A stretch of 64,000 bases of DNA. Origin: Mytilus edulis. Taxonomy: Eukaryota > Mollusca > Bivalvia > Mytilida > Mytilidae. The notes under the pieces were generated by a model, which saw nothing but the letters and a program-made list of their open reading frames with translations, was not told the DNA's origin and made no database searches. Location of the stretch: contig NC_092344.1 of the NCBI RefSeq assembly GCF_963676685.1, forward strand, positions 50,862,830-50,926,829, written 5' to 3'. Shown here piece by piece: positions 12,965-24,459 of the stretch (positions are counted from its first letter, which is position 1; each line of letters begins with the position of its first letter). A program made the position numbers and the translations under genes.

Positions 12965-13095
12965 TTTTTATATCAACCCAGCCATATTATACCTGTCTAA
13001 TATCAGGAGCTTGTACATAGTTCAGTGGTTGATGTTGGTTCATACCCGTCAGTTTTATTTTTTGTTTTTATAAATTAGTCTGGTATATTTGACGT
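12965..13095 (+). repeat. Mussel interspersed repeat (family D), diverged
   Basis: Contains ATACCTGTCTAATATCAGGA, GTACATAGTTCAGTGGTTGA and a TTTTTGTTTTTATAAATTAG block. It corresponds to the copies at 15655-15780 and 63865-64000. Confidence 0.5.
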
Positions 13096-13699
13096 TTGAA
13101 TTGATGCTCTGTTTCAAATTTGGTTAGTGTTGACTTTTATAGATTACTATAACATGTATAGGGTATGGGTTTTCTCATTACTTACAGGTCATCAATGGCC
13201 TCTAATAAGTAATTACAATGCTTACATCCACTAAATTGAACTCTGATGGATAGTTTTCTCTTTAATCATACCACATCTTATTTTAATAAATATTTAATTA
13301 TTATTCAAGGACAAAAATTTTTATAACAGTGGACTTACCATTTAGGCTTTGTTGACCTCTGTAAATCTTATTTTGTTGATAATTTCTTCTGTTTATAGTT
13401 TCCCCTTTATCTTTCATGTTCTTGCCCTACACATAAAAGGGTAAACATCATTTAATGACAAAAATAACTACTACATGTATTACATAATTAGTAGGCAACT
13501 GAAAATTTTGTCTTATTTGTATATAACATCAACTTACTCATCATTCTTGCTGTTCAATATCATGAATATTATCATTATTCTATGAATATGAGGTCACAGT
13601 AAAATTAACCTTGGCAGGCAGACATCTTTTTTTATTTGATACCTTGTAGTCATTCCATACAACAAGTAGACCTATGCTTAAAAAATCTAAGGCCAAAAT

Positions 13700-15275
13700 T
13701 AAAAATATGTTTGTTTCCCCTCCCCCCACACGGGTCAAAAATAAGCGCCCGGGTCAAAAAATTATTTTCCACAAAAAAATTGAAATTATTTTTTTCCTGA
13801 AAATAATTTGTTTCCATTTTTGGAAAGTGCTTGAAAGCAGAAGGATTGATAATCTAAATAAATACACTCAAATTGAGCACAAACAACTGATAAGTGGCCT
13901 GGACTGGACAAGTCAAACCATTCATGTGACCATGCTATGACAATCACATCCAGTTAAAAAAAAACTAGAGGCTCTCAAGAGCCTGTGTCGCTCACCTGTT
14001 AATGTGTTTACTGATGTCGGCCATCTTCGTTGGTAGGCGGGGTCATTAGACACTTTTTTTTAAAATAGATACCCTAGTATTATGATTGTGGCCAAGTAGT
14101 TTTAGAAATGATTTTTATACAAGTTACAAAAATGACGAAAAGTTGTTCAATATTGACTATAAAGGGCAATAACTCCTTAAGGGGTCCTCTAACAATTTTC
14201 ATCATGCTGACTTATTTGTAGATCTTACTTTGCTGAACATTATTGCTGTCTACAGTTTATCTCTATCTATAATAGTATTCAAGATAATAACCAAAAACTG
14301 CAAAATTACCTTAAAATCACCAATTTTAGGGCAGCAACCCAACAACAGGTTGTCCAATTCAACTGAAAATTTGTGAGGGGATATATCTTATTCTGATGGA
14401 CATTTAAATCTTGAAAGATTTGCCCTAAATGTCTTAGTTTCAAAGATATAAAGCAAAACCTGCATTTTACCACTATGTTCTAATTTTAGCCATGTCGGCC
14501 ATTTTGTTTGGTAGGCTGGGTCAGCGGACACATTTTTTAAACTACAAACCACAATGATAATTGTGGCCAAGTTTGGTTAAATTTGGCAAAGTAGTTTCAG
14601 AGAAGAAGATTTTTAAAAAAGTTACAAAAAATGATGAAAAGTTGTTAAAAATTGACTATAAAGGGCAATAACTCCTTAAGGGGTCGACTGACAATTTTGG
14701 TCATGTTGACTTATTTGTAGGTCTTACTTTGCTGAACATTATTGCTTTTACAGTTTATCTCTATCTATAATAGTATTCAAGATAATAACCAAAAACTGCA
14801 AAATTTCCTTAAAATAACCATTTCACAGGCAGCAACCCATCGACAGGTTGTCCGATTCGTCTGAAAATTTCAGGGCAGATAGATCTTGAACTGATCAACA
14901 ATTTTACCCCATGTCAGATTTGCTCTAAATGCTTTGGTTTTTGAGTTATAAGCCAAAAACTGCATTTTACCCCTATGTTCTATTTTTAGCCATGGCGGCC
15001 ATCTTGGTTGGTTTGACAGGTCACGCCACACATTTTTTAAACTAGATACCCCAAGGATGATTGTGGCCAAGTTTGGTAGAATTTGGCCAAGTAGTTTCAG
15101 AGGAGAAGATTTTTGTAAAAGTTTACGGACGACGGACGCAGGACGACAGACGACGAACGCCAAGTGATGAGAAAAGCTCACTTGACCTTTCAGGACAGGT
15201 GAGCTAAAAAAAACCTGCCTTCCTGGTCTGTTTACAAAGGGTAGACCCGGGGGAGGGGAAACAGACATTCTTTTA
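13700..15275. mobile_element. Nested repeat with inverted GTTTCCCCTCCCCC ends
   Basis: Near 13710 the sequence GTTTCCCCTCCCCCCACACG with a following CGGGTC is mirrored near 15243-15265 by GACCCGGGGGAGGGGAAAC. These inverted ends bracket the separate repeat at 13961-15212. A 144-codon minus-strand open frame (14870-15304) translates repeat sequence and is not a gene. Confidence 0.5.
13961..15212 (+). repeat. Bivalve intergenic repeat with CTCACCTG/CAGGTGAG ends and internal duplications
   Basis: The left end reads GAGGCTCTCAAGAGCCTGTG then TCGCTCACCTG. The right end reads CACTTGACCTTTCAGGACAG then GTGAGC, so CTCACCTG and CAGGTGAG are inverted. Inside, a block of roughly 470 bp, containing GGCCATTTTGxTTGGTAGGC and GACTATAAAGGGCAATAACT, is present twice and partly a third time. 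I recognise the GGACGACxGACG and GAGAAAAGCTCACTTGACC tail as a widespread bivalve repeat. Confidence 0.65.
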
Positions 15276-15284
15276 AATGTGGCC

Positions 15285-15620
15285 TGATAAAATGACAAAA
15301 CCAAGAAAACTTATCATTGACCAAAGAACAATAAAATGGGGTCATGGTTTATATATGAATCTGCCATTCAGACATGCACACCTTACAATTGTTTCATATC
15401 TACCAAATATAATCTACCTGTAACTTTAAACATATGATAAACTGACAAAACAATGCAGTGTTTCATTGACCAATGAACCATGCATGAAAATGAGGTCAAG
15501 TTCATATAAAATATGACAGACAGCTAAGTGCATCTTACAATTATTTCATTCACTAAATAAACAATGATAAAGGGGCCTTATTGCTTACAGTATCCGGAAA
15601 ATAGACCAAACCACAAAAAC
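15285..15620 (+). repeat. Diverged copies of the 149-bp-period repeat
   Basis: Two weak units with CATTGACCAATGAACCATG, GAAAATGAGGTCAAGTTCAT and CTTACAATTxTTTCAT, related to the arrays near 10.9 and 28.5 kb. Confidence 0.5.
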
Positions 15621-15654
15621 TTAATATTTTCAAAGTTCCTTATACCCTGCCAAT

Positions 15655-15780
15655 TTGTTATGGTTGTGCCTGTTCCAAGTCAGGATCCGATAATTCAGTG
15701 ATTGTCGTTTGTTTATGTGTAACATATCTGTTTTTCAATTTTTTTGTACATAAATTAGGTTGTTAGTTTTCAACTTTCAA
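15655..15780 (+). repeat. Mussel interspersed repeat (family D)
   Basis: Contains GTGCCTGTTCCAAGTCAGGA, CAGTGATTGTCGTTTGTTTA and TTAGGTTGTTAGTTTTCAAC. I recognise it as a frequent Mytilus repeat. It matches the copies at 12965 and 63865. Confidence 0.6.
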
Positions 15781-16140
15781 CTTGGCTAACATGTGTAAAA
15801 TCATACAAGTGTTGGGAAAACAGGAAGTTGTCGAGTGATGAATCTGAAAATGCATCACACGGTATAGCTGACTTATTTAACCCTGAAACCAAATTTCAGA
15901 AATCCTTCTATTGTAGTTCCTAAGGAAAATGGGACGAAAAATATTCATCGGACGGACTGACTGACGCAAGGATGGATGGACAGACAGGGGTAAAACAGTA
16001 TACCCCCCCTTTTTTTGAAGTGGGGGCATAATTTTAATACGGGGCTATAAAAACCCATGCAAGATGTCAAAACAAAAAGTAGTAACCTAATTCTTACTTG
16101 TTAGGGGCTATTTATTTATTGTCGGTTATACATATAACAA

Positions 16141-16256
16141 TACAACATATTAAAGGTCTGTAGAGCTTTTATCCGACATACATATATGACAAGCACAATA
16201 CAACATATTAAAGGTCTGTAGAGCTTTTATCCGACATACATATATGACAAGCACAA
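16141..16256 (+). repeat. Perfect 58-bp tandem duplication
   Basis: The 58 bases from 16141 (starting TACAACATATTAAAGGTCTG) are repeated without change from 16199. Confidence 0.9.
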
Positions 16257-16355
16257 TACATTTGTACATGAAACATAAAGCTCATCACTGAGATAGTAGT
16301 CTCTGATAGAGGGAGGCGGGGTCAACCAAACTCCCCTACTCAATCTGAATGCAGG

Positions 16356-17019
16356 ACAGAAAGTCACAGTCAAAAAGTCACACACTGTCACAGGACAAAA
16401 AGTCACAATTTAGTTTTGAGATTATTTTTCTTTGAACAAGAAAACACTCTTTTTGAATTTTTCTTGAAGTTTTATACATGAACATGATGTAGCAACTTTA
16501 AATTAAAATTTATTAAAAACAAATAAATCAGTGCATTAGGTTTGCGCACATTACCATTACATTTGCACACAAAAATCATTACGTTTGTGTGCAGCTTTTG
16601 ATTACATTTGCACGCATTTTTTAACATGTAATAAAAAAAAAAAAGATATAGTATGATTGCCTTTTACAGCTGACTATGCGGTATGGGCTTTACCTCGGGC
16701 TTTGCTCATTGTTGAAGGCTGTTTGGTGACCTATGGTTGTTAATGTCTGTGTCATTTTGGTCTCTTGTGGACAGTTGTCTCATTGGCAATCATACCACAT
16801 CTTCTTTTTTATGTTATGAACAATTTCCTAAAATTAAAAATGAATATATGTAATAAAAAGAAGATATTTCAAAATCTTTTTTCATTTATATTCAATCAAT
16901 TGTCAACAAATTGTTTGTGACTTTTTGTCCTATCAACTTTGTTACTTTATGCCTGAGTTTGACATGTGTTTGACTTTTTGTCCTGTGACTTTTTGTCGGA
17001 ATGTCCTGTGACTTTCTGT
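16356..17019. mobile_element. TIR element built from AAAAAGTCACA motifs, with a nested mussel repeat
   Basis: The left end ACAGAAAGTCACAG and the right end CTGTGACTTTCTGT are perfect inverted repeats. Sub-terminal GTCACAGGACAAAAAGTCAC on the left mirrors GTGACTTTTTGTCCT copies on the right, so each end carries two or three iterations of the same motif. No transposase is present. A mussel interspersed repeat occupies 16680-16812. Confidence 0.7.
16680..16812 (-). repeat. Mussel interspersed repeat (family C)
   Basis: Ends with GTCTCATTGGCAATCATACC and ACATCTTCTTTTT. It is the reverse orientation of the copies at 21798, 27347 and 62278. I recognise it as one of the commonest interspersed repeats in Mytilus DNA. 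Confidence 0.75.
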
Positions 17020-17219
17020 TCGTTTACCTTCCATCTAAATCAGTGAACTGAATAATTGTTTTTTGCAGAAGTCCGGGGAGTGTTAAAAAATCACATGTGC
17101 AAGTTGAGAGTCAACACTTACACAGGGACTACACAATACTTTTTCAGAATGTCAGCAAAAAAGAATCACTGGTGACAGGGGAGTGTAACCGATGAATTGA
17201 TCCTGAATCAGATAAGATT

Positions 17220-17400
17220 TTCCCGGTACGTCTAAACACCGCTCAGGAGGACCTCCTGGGTGCACACATGCAGGACATACAAAGTGCACTCATGGCCTCG
17301 CTCATGGCAGACCCTATATAGTCGCCGTCGTATCTGCACACATGATGGATGTATATATTCGTTATAGATCGTCATACACTTCTCATTTTAGAGTTAAATT
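17220..17400 (+). repeat. Solo end of the Mutator-like element family
   Basis: Carries CGGTACGTCTAAACACCGCT, AAAGTGCACTCATGGCC, ACACATGATGGATGTATATA and TTAGAGTTAAATTTG in the same order as the long inverted ends of the 20666-22697 element. No partner end was seen in the window. A shorter fragment of the same family starts near 19282. Confidence 0.65.
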
Positions 17401-17774
17401 TGCAAGCAACCTCTTAAGATTTTAAAATAATAATGCTACTAAAAATATATTATTTCCCCCAATTTTCGCAATTTTTTCGCCATATAAAATATTTAGGCGA
17501 CTGTGCTTTTAGTGAATATAAACGATTACGAGGCCTCACGAATAAATATAAATATGAAATATACTGGAACATCGATTAGCATAGATCGAGCAGCAGAGTA
17601 AACTTCCACATAAATCTCGAAGTTATTTACGCCGGATAATATAGACTGTGCTCCTGAATACAGTTGTCAAATACATTAATTTGTGTTTTTTACTTCTACA
17701 AGAAATTTGATTCAAATGCTAATTACGCACCATTTGCTGAGCAGAGAATCATTCTAAGCCAGGAATCGTCTATA

Positions 17775-18095
17775 CACGGGGGGGGGGGGGGTCTCAACAT
17801 GGGATTTTGGGTACAGGTGTGCAGCTGGGATTTTAAAAACACCTCCCATTCATATATTGAATAATTGTGAAATCCCTACCCATACATATATTTCACAGCG
17901 AAATCATAACCCATTCATATATTTATCAGCTCAAATAGTACCTATATGCATATACAATCGGTCAATTACTACCTATTGATATATTTCCTCGGTAAAATTG
18001 CACCCCATTGATATATTTGACGGATCAAAAAAGGGACCCATTCCAGCGGCACATATGTATATACCTTTATATAGGAAGAGACCCCCCCCCCCGTG
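17775..18095. mobile_element. hAT-like non-autonomous element with poly-G termini
   Basis: The 321-bp element begins CACGGGGG and ends CCCCCGTG. It is flanked by a perfect 8-bp duplication CGTCTATA (17767-17774 and 18096-18103). An 8-bp TSD and CA...TG ends are typical of the hAT superfamily. The interior holds repeated CCCATTCATATAT-like phrases and no transposase. Confidence 0.75.
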
Positions 18096-18109
18096 CGTCT
18101 ATACTAACT

Positions 18110-19060
18110 GATAACAGTAAGAATAGAAAGTCTCTGTAAAAAGGCAGTCAATCCTAACAGAACTGTATTAACTTAATGATACATGTACATCAAGTTCCAG
18201 CACCTCACCAAGCACCCTTGCCTTGCATACTGAGATGGCAAACTGGTGTGTGTCAGTATTTTAATATAAAACTGCGTAGGTTCATATCGTTTGATTCAAC
18301 GTTTGTTTGGTTATTTTTTAAGGATCGTTGTAAAATTATATCTAAATCTTTGTTAAAATACGATTTTAAATTGTTCAATTCTTTCTATTTCATAATTTTG
18401 TCAAAGTCTACTTTTTAAAGTTTTAAATTTTACAGAAAAAATGAATATTCCATTTTGATTTGAAGAAAATCTTTTTGAACTGTCATGACATGGTGTTGCA
18501 AAGTTGATTACAGGTAACTATAACATACAGTAATTTTCCATTTCGACAGTGCGTGTATTCTCGGGTGTGTATAACGTATAGTTTTCTAGAGAACATCCTG
18601 TCTACGTGTAATACAGATTGATGACATTATACAACATTTCTTTGGTTAAATGTGATAAGGTATCTGTGTCCATTCCCTATTTCAACACCACTAATTTTTC
18701 GAAAAAAAAAAAATCAAAAAAAAAAAATTATATGAAATTAAGAAGAAAAGTAGCAAATATAAACTTCAGTAATTGCGCATTGAGTAAACATAATTCCAAT
18801 ATTGCATGAACAAATCCGTGAGAAAACGTATATATACATGTATGAATAAAGATGTGTTTTAAAAGACCTATTGGCATTATTTCACACTAGGACCTAAGAT
18901 AACTAGAACTAAGCAATGGTTGATCCAGAAATTTTCATAAGTTGGGACTCATTGACTGCCTTAGAGTGTTCACGTCTAGTCATGCTTCCGTGATTTCCTA
19001 TATAATCTACCATTTGTTTCCAAAGATTTAGGAGGGGGGCTGGTACACACATATATATAT
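18110..19060. other. Intergenic, nothing recognised
   Basis: Short open frames only, with no domain or splice context. The A-rich run near 18705-18730 is simple sequence. Confidence 0.4.
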
Positions 19061-19070
19061 AAATATACCT

Positions 19071-19228
19071 CTGCGGCGGAGCCAGCCATTTGAAAAGGAG
19101 GGGGGTCTCAACCCAGGACAAAAGGGGGAGGGGGTGGTTCCAACCATATGTCCCCATTCAAATGCATTGATCGTTCAAAAAAAGGGGAGGTTCCAACCCC
19201 CGAAACCCTCCCCCTGGATCCGCCACTG
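19071..19228. mobile_element. G/C-tract MITE, copy 2
   Basis: A 158-bp element from CTGCGGCGGAGCCAGCC to GGATCCGCCACTG. It is flanked by ATACCT on both sides (19065-19070 and 19229-19234). It contains the family core CCCCATTCAAATGCATTGAT between G-rich tracts. Confidence 0.75.
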
Positions 19229-19281
19229 ATACCTAGTATGCATATAATTAAGAACAGCTTTGAATATATGCATATAAAATA

Positions 19282-19340
19282 ATGGTACGTTTAAAAACCG
19301 TTCAGGATCTCCTGGTTGCACACAGGACATTAAGTAACTT
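19282..19340 (+). repeat. Fragment of a Mutator-like element end
   Basis: GGTACGTTTAAAAACCGTTC followed by CTCCTGGTTGCACACAGGACAT resembles the first 60 bases of the 20666-22697 element ends. Confidence 0.5.
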
Positions 19341-19344
19341 AGGA

Positions 19345-20650
19345 CATGTATATATAATAGTAAGAGTTCAGGGTATACATTCGATAACTAACATATTTTA
19401 TAATTTTGTAATTTTTGTTTTGATAAAATCAGAGACATATAATACATGTATTGAGACATACATATATAATACATGTGTCTCTGAAAAAATCAAACCATCT
19501 TTAAAGAAGTTATTTCAGTTTGAATCGACTGTCTTTTGCATTAGAATTCCAAAACGTTAATGTTATTTACAAATGCCTAAACCTGCAAGAAAGAAACATT
19601 TATATTCGGTGATTTTTACACTAAACGTTTTCGTAATTTGTTTTAAAAAATATTAAAAAGTACATGTACATCGTTTTTTCAAGATTTGTATAGTAACTGG
19701 TTTAATTAAGTCCCCTTGATGAAATTTAAATTGCGAGACGCTAATTAATAAACTATGATCTATCTATCGGCATGCGTCGTTATTTGGGATACGTCACGGA
19801 TGACCGATGATCATATTCAATACGATATACCAATCATCATTTGAATTTGGTCAATTGATCTTTAATAATTAGGACTAATTGGTGATGGCAGAGAATAAGT
19901 CGCTGGTGATAGTTAAAAACACATAGAAGTAAACTTTGAAAAAAAAAAAAGGTTTCCTCGGAAAAAATTATGAAAATATATGAATATGCTAAATATTTTT
20001 TTTCCCCGAAATAATAATTAAAGACGTTTAGAAATAACAAATTTTCACAGTTGGGATATTTTCAATTCAAGTTATTTCATTTTGAAAACGTTGAGAAATA
20101 TAGATCTTATTATATGTTAAATGTGGGCCGCTTGGAGATCAACTTGTGAAACCCTGCATAATTAGGGTTTGTCTACTTTCGTCTTTTTATATTGCCAAAC
20201 ATTCTATAATCAAGGATTTGTACAAGGCCTTGTTATAATGAATATTATCGCCAATATCACCATTATTAAATAAAGAACAGATACAATATTCGTCTAAAGA
20301 GTTTGCCATCTAACAATTCAAAATGAAATGTTGAGTCGAAACTGAGGTACCAAATCTATAAAAAGAAGCACTATTTTAGTCGAAATTAAACTGTATATAT
20401 TCTTTTTTTCAAAACTCCTGAAATAATTTAACATTATCTATAGAGAGCTTACATATGCAAATCTGTTTAGAAGTATGTGAGCGTAAATAAAATTTGTTTA
20501 TTACCCCCCCCCCCCCCTTTTTCCTTCTATAAAATTTAATTGTAAACGATTTTCGTTCTTAATTTGTGTTTGCTCATTAACTGGGGTTCATGCTGTCAAA
20601 AAACGAAAATGTCTCCTTGTGTAAAAGTTATTGATAAAAAAAAATTGAAG
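19345..20650. other. Intergenic, nothing recognised
   Basis: No supported gene. A C homopolymer near 20502-20518 is simple sequence. Confidence 0.4.
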
Positions 20651-21797
20651 CTTCCAGAAGAATAACGGTACGTCTAAACACCGCTTGAAGGACCTCCTGA
20701 TTGCACTCATGACATACGAAGTGCACTCAGGACCCTTTATAGTCATCGCACACAGGATGGATGCATATATTCTTTATACGCTTCTTATTTTAGAGTTAAA
20801 TTTGGTAGAATTTGAAATCGAACTTAGATAGATATGTGATATGTTACATTTGTAATTCTTAGAAAATAATAAGGGCACGTGTCACTGATTACACAACTAC
20901 TGAGCCATGAATTATCCAATCAACAAAATTAATTGGATTATCTTTATTGTTGTTTTATACATTGTGTTGTTAGTACAGTGTGACCATGCGGGAAGTAATA
21001 TTGTGACGTCTAGAATGAATATCACGATGTTTTAAGATTTTCGTCTTTTATTAAGATTTCGTTCCATAAATTTTTAAGTTTTATTCTTAATTTTATTATC
21101 ATGTCCTGGACCAGTAATTAATTCTTTGCACGAGTTTGAAAAGGGAAATAAATGTTCATACTTTAAAAGAATTTATATTAATTAAAGTTTTGTATATGGA
21201 ATCCGTTCTAAACGGTAAAAGCCGTACTTTTCAAACAATCAAACTCATATACATGTTGTTAGATGTTATTTCTCATTTTTATCGAACTTGTCCAGGAATT
21301 TTATTTTTGAGTTATACGAATATTTTAAGAAATCCGTTTTTATTAAGTTTTTTTTCTCTAATTAAAGTCGTTTTGTCCAGTTTCACAAGCCTGAAACGAA
21401 TTTCAATGTATATATATATATCTTTATTCTCATAAAGCCAATGCATTACATCGGTACAGAGATAACAGATACAACAATAAATATTTACAATATGTACAAA
21501 ACAAGCGAGAGAGGTTACAAAAGTTACAAGCCAGGAGTACAAACACTAGTATTTATATTTTTTATAAAAGAACAAAGCTTCTTCAGAACTGGTTTTCTTG
21601 TACTTGACATAAGTTCAGAGAATTTAACTGTATTTTGCCGTTTTGTAAAATATTCAGTTAAAAACTCTGCGAAAATAAATTCTGAAAATGAACTTGTCTC
21701 CGTTTTCGTCTCCGTTTTTTAAAAATTATGATATTTTGGGTATAATTATTTCTAAAAAAATATGTAAGTTAGATTGTAGTAGCGAGAAATTATAAAA

Positions 21798-21875
21798 AAG
21801 AAGATGTGGTATGATTGCTAATGAGACAACTATCCACAACAGACCAAAATGACACAAACATTAACAAAGAAAGAC
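21798..21875 (+). repeat. Mussel interspersed repeat (family C) inside the Mutator-like element
   Basis: Begins AAGAAGATGTGGTATGATTG and continues through GAGACAACTATCCACAACAG and CCAAAATGACACAAAC. Confidence 0.75.
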
Positions 21876-22390
21876 TATTTCGAAGACAGTTTATTGACAC
21901 GAAATCCGTTCAAACCACGACTAAGTCTTCGTGCACAGATTTCCGTTAAGGTTAAACTGAATATTGTACATATACAAATGTAATAAAATTTGATATTCAG
22001 TCAACATTGTGTTTGTTTAAAAACTTGATTTAGATAGAGAGAGAGAAAAGAATCACACTGAAAAACAAAAATCGAACTTGTTACAGAAAAAAAACGCAAC
22101 TATAAAATAATTTTCTTTATTCGTGAACTGCAAAACACAACAAATTAATTTACCCGTCATCATGAAAAATAAACTGAAAAAGCACATCGAATGAGATATA
22201 TATTTTATTTTTTCTATATGCAAATTCATGTTAAAGGTAAAACTGAACTAAACAATACAATTCCTAAAAAACAATAAAGATAATCCAATCAATTTTGTTG
22301 ATTGGATAATTCATGGCTCAGTAGTTGTGTAATCAGTGACACGTGCCCTCATTATTTTATAAGAATTAACATATCTATCTAAGTTCGATT

Positions 22391-22556
22391 CAGGCGCGGA
22401 TCCAGAGGGGGGGGGAGGGGTTCCGGGGGGGTTGGAACCCCTTTTTTTGGCCGATCAATGCATTTGAATGGGGACATGTAGTTGACCCCCCCCCCTTTTT
22501 TTTGCCCTGGGTTAGGACCCCCCCCCCCCTTTTTAAAATGGCTGGATCCGCCCCTG
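22391..22556. mobile_element. G/C-tract MITE, copy 3, nested in the right end of the Mutator-like element
   Basis: A 166-bp element running from CAGGCGCGGATCCAG to CTGGATCCGCCCCTG, so the ends are inverted repeats. It is flanked by CGATT (22386-22390 and 22557-22561). The other arm of the host element, near 20813, keeps the uninterrupted site, read as AAGTTCGATTTCAA on the opposite strand. Confidence 0.85.
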
Positions 22557-22754
22557 CGATTTCAACTTCTACCAAAATTTAACTCTAAAATAAGAAGCGT
22601 ATAACGAATATAAACATCCATCATGTGTGCAGATATGATTACGGTAATGGGTCCTGAGTGCACTTTGTATGTCCTGAGCGGTTGTTTAGACGTACCCGAA
22701 GAATAAATCATTTCCTGAACCTAAAATACATTTATCTGTAATTAAAGAAAATTC

Positions 22755-22990
22755 GCCTAAAACATTCTCTCATATAAAAATTCGCCTAAAACATTCTCTC
22801 ATATATTTAAACAATTAATTGTAAAATAATTAATTCAACGTCGGACTTTCTGTCTGTTTACTAATACTTTTCTTGTTCAGTTTAGTTTATACCCATAATA
22901 GATGAACGGAAATAAGTACTTTTTTAAGGAAAATTTACAACTAGATGAACGGAATTAAGTACTTTTTAGGAAAATTTACAACTCAAATTT
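22755..22990 (+). repeat. Two short tandem duplications
   Basis: AATTCGCCTAAAACATTCTC plus TCATATA occurs twice near 22750-22806. A unit of about 42 bp beginning AGATGAACGGAA(A/T)TAAGTAC occurs twice near 22900-22982. Confidence 0.75.
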
Positions 22991-22994
22991 TCAA

Positions 22995-24100
22995 AAACAA
23001 AATTCTACACTTTTTACCTGGATGTTTTTCTCTGTCTCGAAGCCGCAACCTTTGACCCCGTATCAAACGTAGCGACCAACACCTCACATGACGTATTCTC
23101 GTTGTTGAGGTATTGACAATATACAATCACATTTGATCAATATACAGCAAGTAAGTAATTTGGTGTTGAATGCCAGTAGATCAGAATTTGTTAATTGAAC
23201 TTTACCTGTTAAGGGGCACTAGCTGCCAAATTCATGTTCTTCATCGATTTTAATAAAATTCACATTAAACGTGTATAATTATAGTGTTGAATTGTTTATT
23301 AAAATGTTGCGCACAATCTTGGCTGATATGCATAAAACCATTATATTTCATGACACTGCATGAAAAAGAAATTGACTTATCGTATAATACCAGAACCAGA
23401 GACATATATATTGTATCTAATATCTCTGCCAGAACTAAAAAATAAACTACCGTAAGTCCACATAAGAGGGTATGGATGTGAATTAACAAAATAGAGAACA
23501 AAGGACAAAGAAAAAAAAGGAATAAAGAATAGTGAAAGAAAGAGAATAATGGAAAAAAGTGTAAGTTATTAAAAATATAACTAAAAAAAGAAGACAGAAA
23601 AAAAGACACCCCTCCGAGACGAGCCTTACATGCACTGTTATTATCCAAGGTTAATTTTACGGCGGCTCATTTTATTTTGGCTTAGAAATAAACATAATTG
23701 ACAAGTTTCCTTCCCCTGCATTCTCGATCCCACATGTAAATAGCACGGTGATTTTCAAAAAGACATTTATACATCATTACAACACTTGCCGTCAGTATTT
23801 GAATATATTGATTAAGAAGGTATAGAAGATTAATGCACGCACACTATTATCCACCACTGGCCTAAATAGTTAGTCCGCAAACAACGAGGGTAATAAAAAC
23901 CCAGCACTTTGAACACAGCCACCGGCATGGTGTGAATCTGAAAGCTTCCCACTATCCATTTCTACCCATTGAAAACTTTTGCCTTTCATTTATCAAAAAT
24001 GAAATATGTTGATATTAATGGTATATAAGAATTATTGGGGAATTCAAACCATTCCTATTGTAAGTGATAAAACTAAATTTATATCAGGGTGATTGAAATG
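22995..24100. other. Intergenic, nothing recognised
   Basis: A 127-codon minus-strand open frame (23265-23648) is low-complexity, rich in Phe, Leu and Ser from a purine-rich strand. I do not believe it is coding. Confidence 0.4.
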
Positions 24101-24260
24101 AGAAAAAAAAAGGGGGGATCAGGAGTTCAGGGCCCCCTGTTTGGGAAAAGAATTGGTTGATTATATATGGAATCACTGAGTCATGGCAGGAGCAGGCCCC
24201 TCTTAGGCAGTCGGTGGGCCCCACTTATGAAAAATTCTGGATCCACCACTGTGGTCAGGG
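24100..24260. repeat. G/C-tract repeat related to the MITE family (weak)
   Basis: Runs from AAAAGGGGGGATCAGGAGTT to TTCTGGATCCACCACTG. The right end resembles the MITE termini but the core differs. Confidence 0.35.
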
Positions 24261-24459
24261 TGGTCTTCAGTTGTATTATCTTTTTAAAAAAAAATTACAC
24301 CTGTATAGTGTATATTCTTTAGTGTAAATCAAGGGAAAATACTGTGAACTATCTGTGCATTGGGGCTTATTAAAAGGTATTTCGGGGGGGAAGAAAGAAG
24401 GGAGGGTGAGTCCATGGGAGGTAATCCCCACCCCTTTCAATTTGAGAATATGCTATTAT

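Larger units (their letters stand above)
20666..22697. mobile_element. Non-autonomous Mutator-like (MULE-type) element with long inverted ends
   Basis: The 2032-bp element starts CGGTACGTCTAAAC and ends GTTTAGACGTACCC. It is flanked by a perfect 9-bp duplication GAAGAATAA (20657-20665 and 22698-22706). The ends are long inverted repeats: about 290 bp from 20666 mirror the right end from about 22270 once a nested MITE is removed. Shared blocks include GTGCACTCAGGACCC, TTAGAGTTAAATTT, CGTGTCACTGATTACACAAC and CATGAATTATCCAATCAACA. Long TIRs with 9-bp TSDs are the hallmark of Mutator-like elements. The interior (about 20960-22260) has no transposase frame that I can recognise, so it is probably non-autonomous. 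It carries a family C mussel repeat at 21798. Confidence 0.8.

Noticed and set aside
14870-15304. 144-codon minus-strand frame
   Set aside because: It translates the end of a nested bivalve repeat and crosses the inverted GTTTCCCCTCCCCC end.
23265-23648. 127-codon minus-strand frame
   Set aside because: Low-complexity Phe/Leu/Ser-rich translation of a biased strand with no family resemblance.
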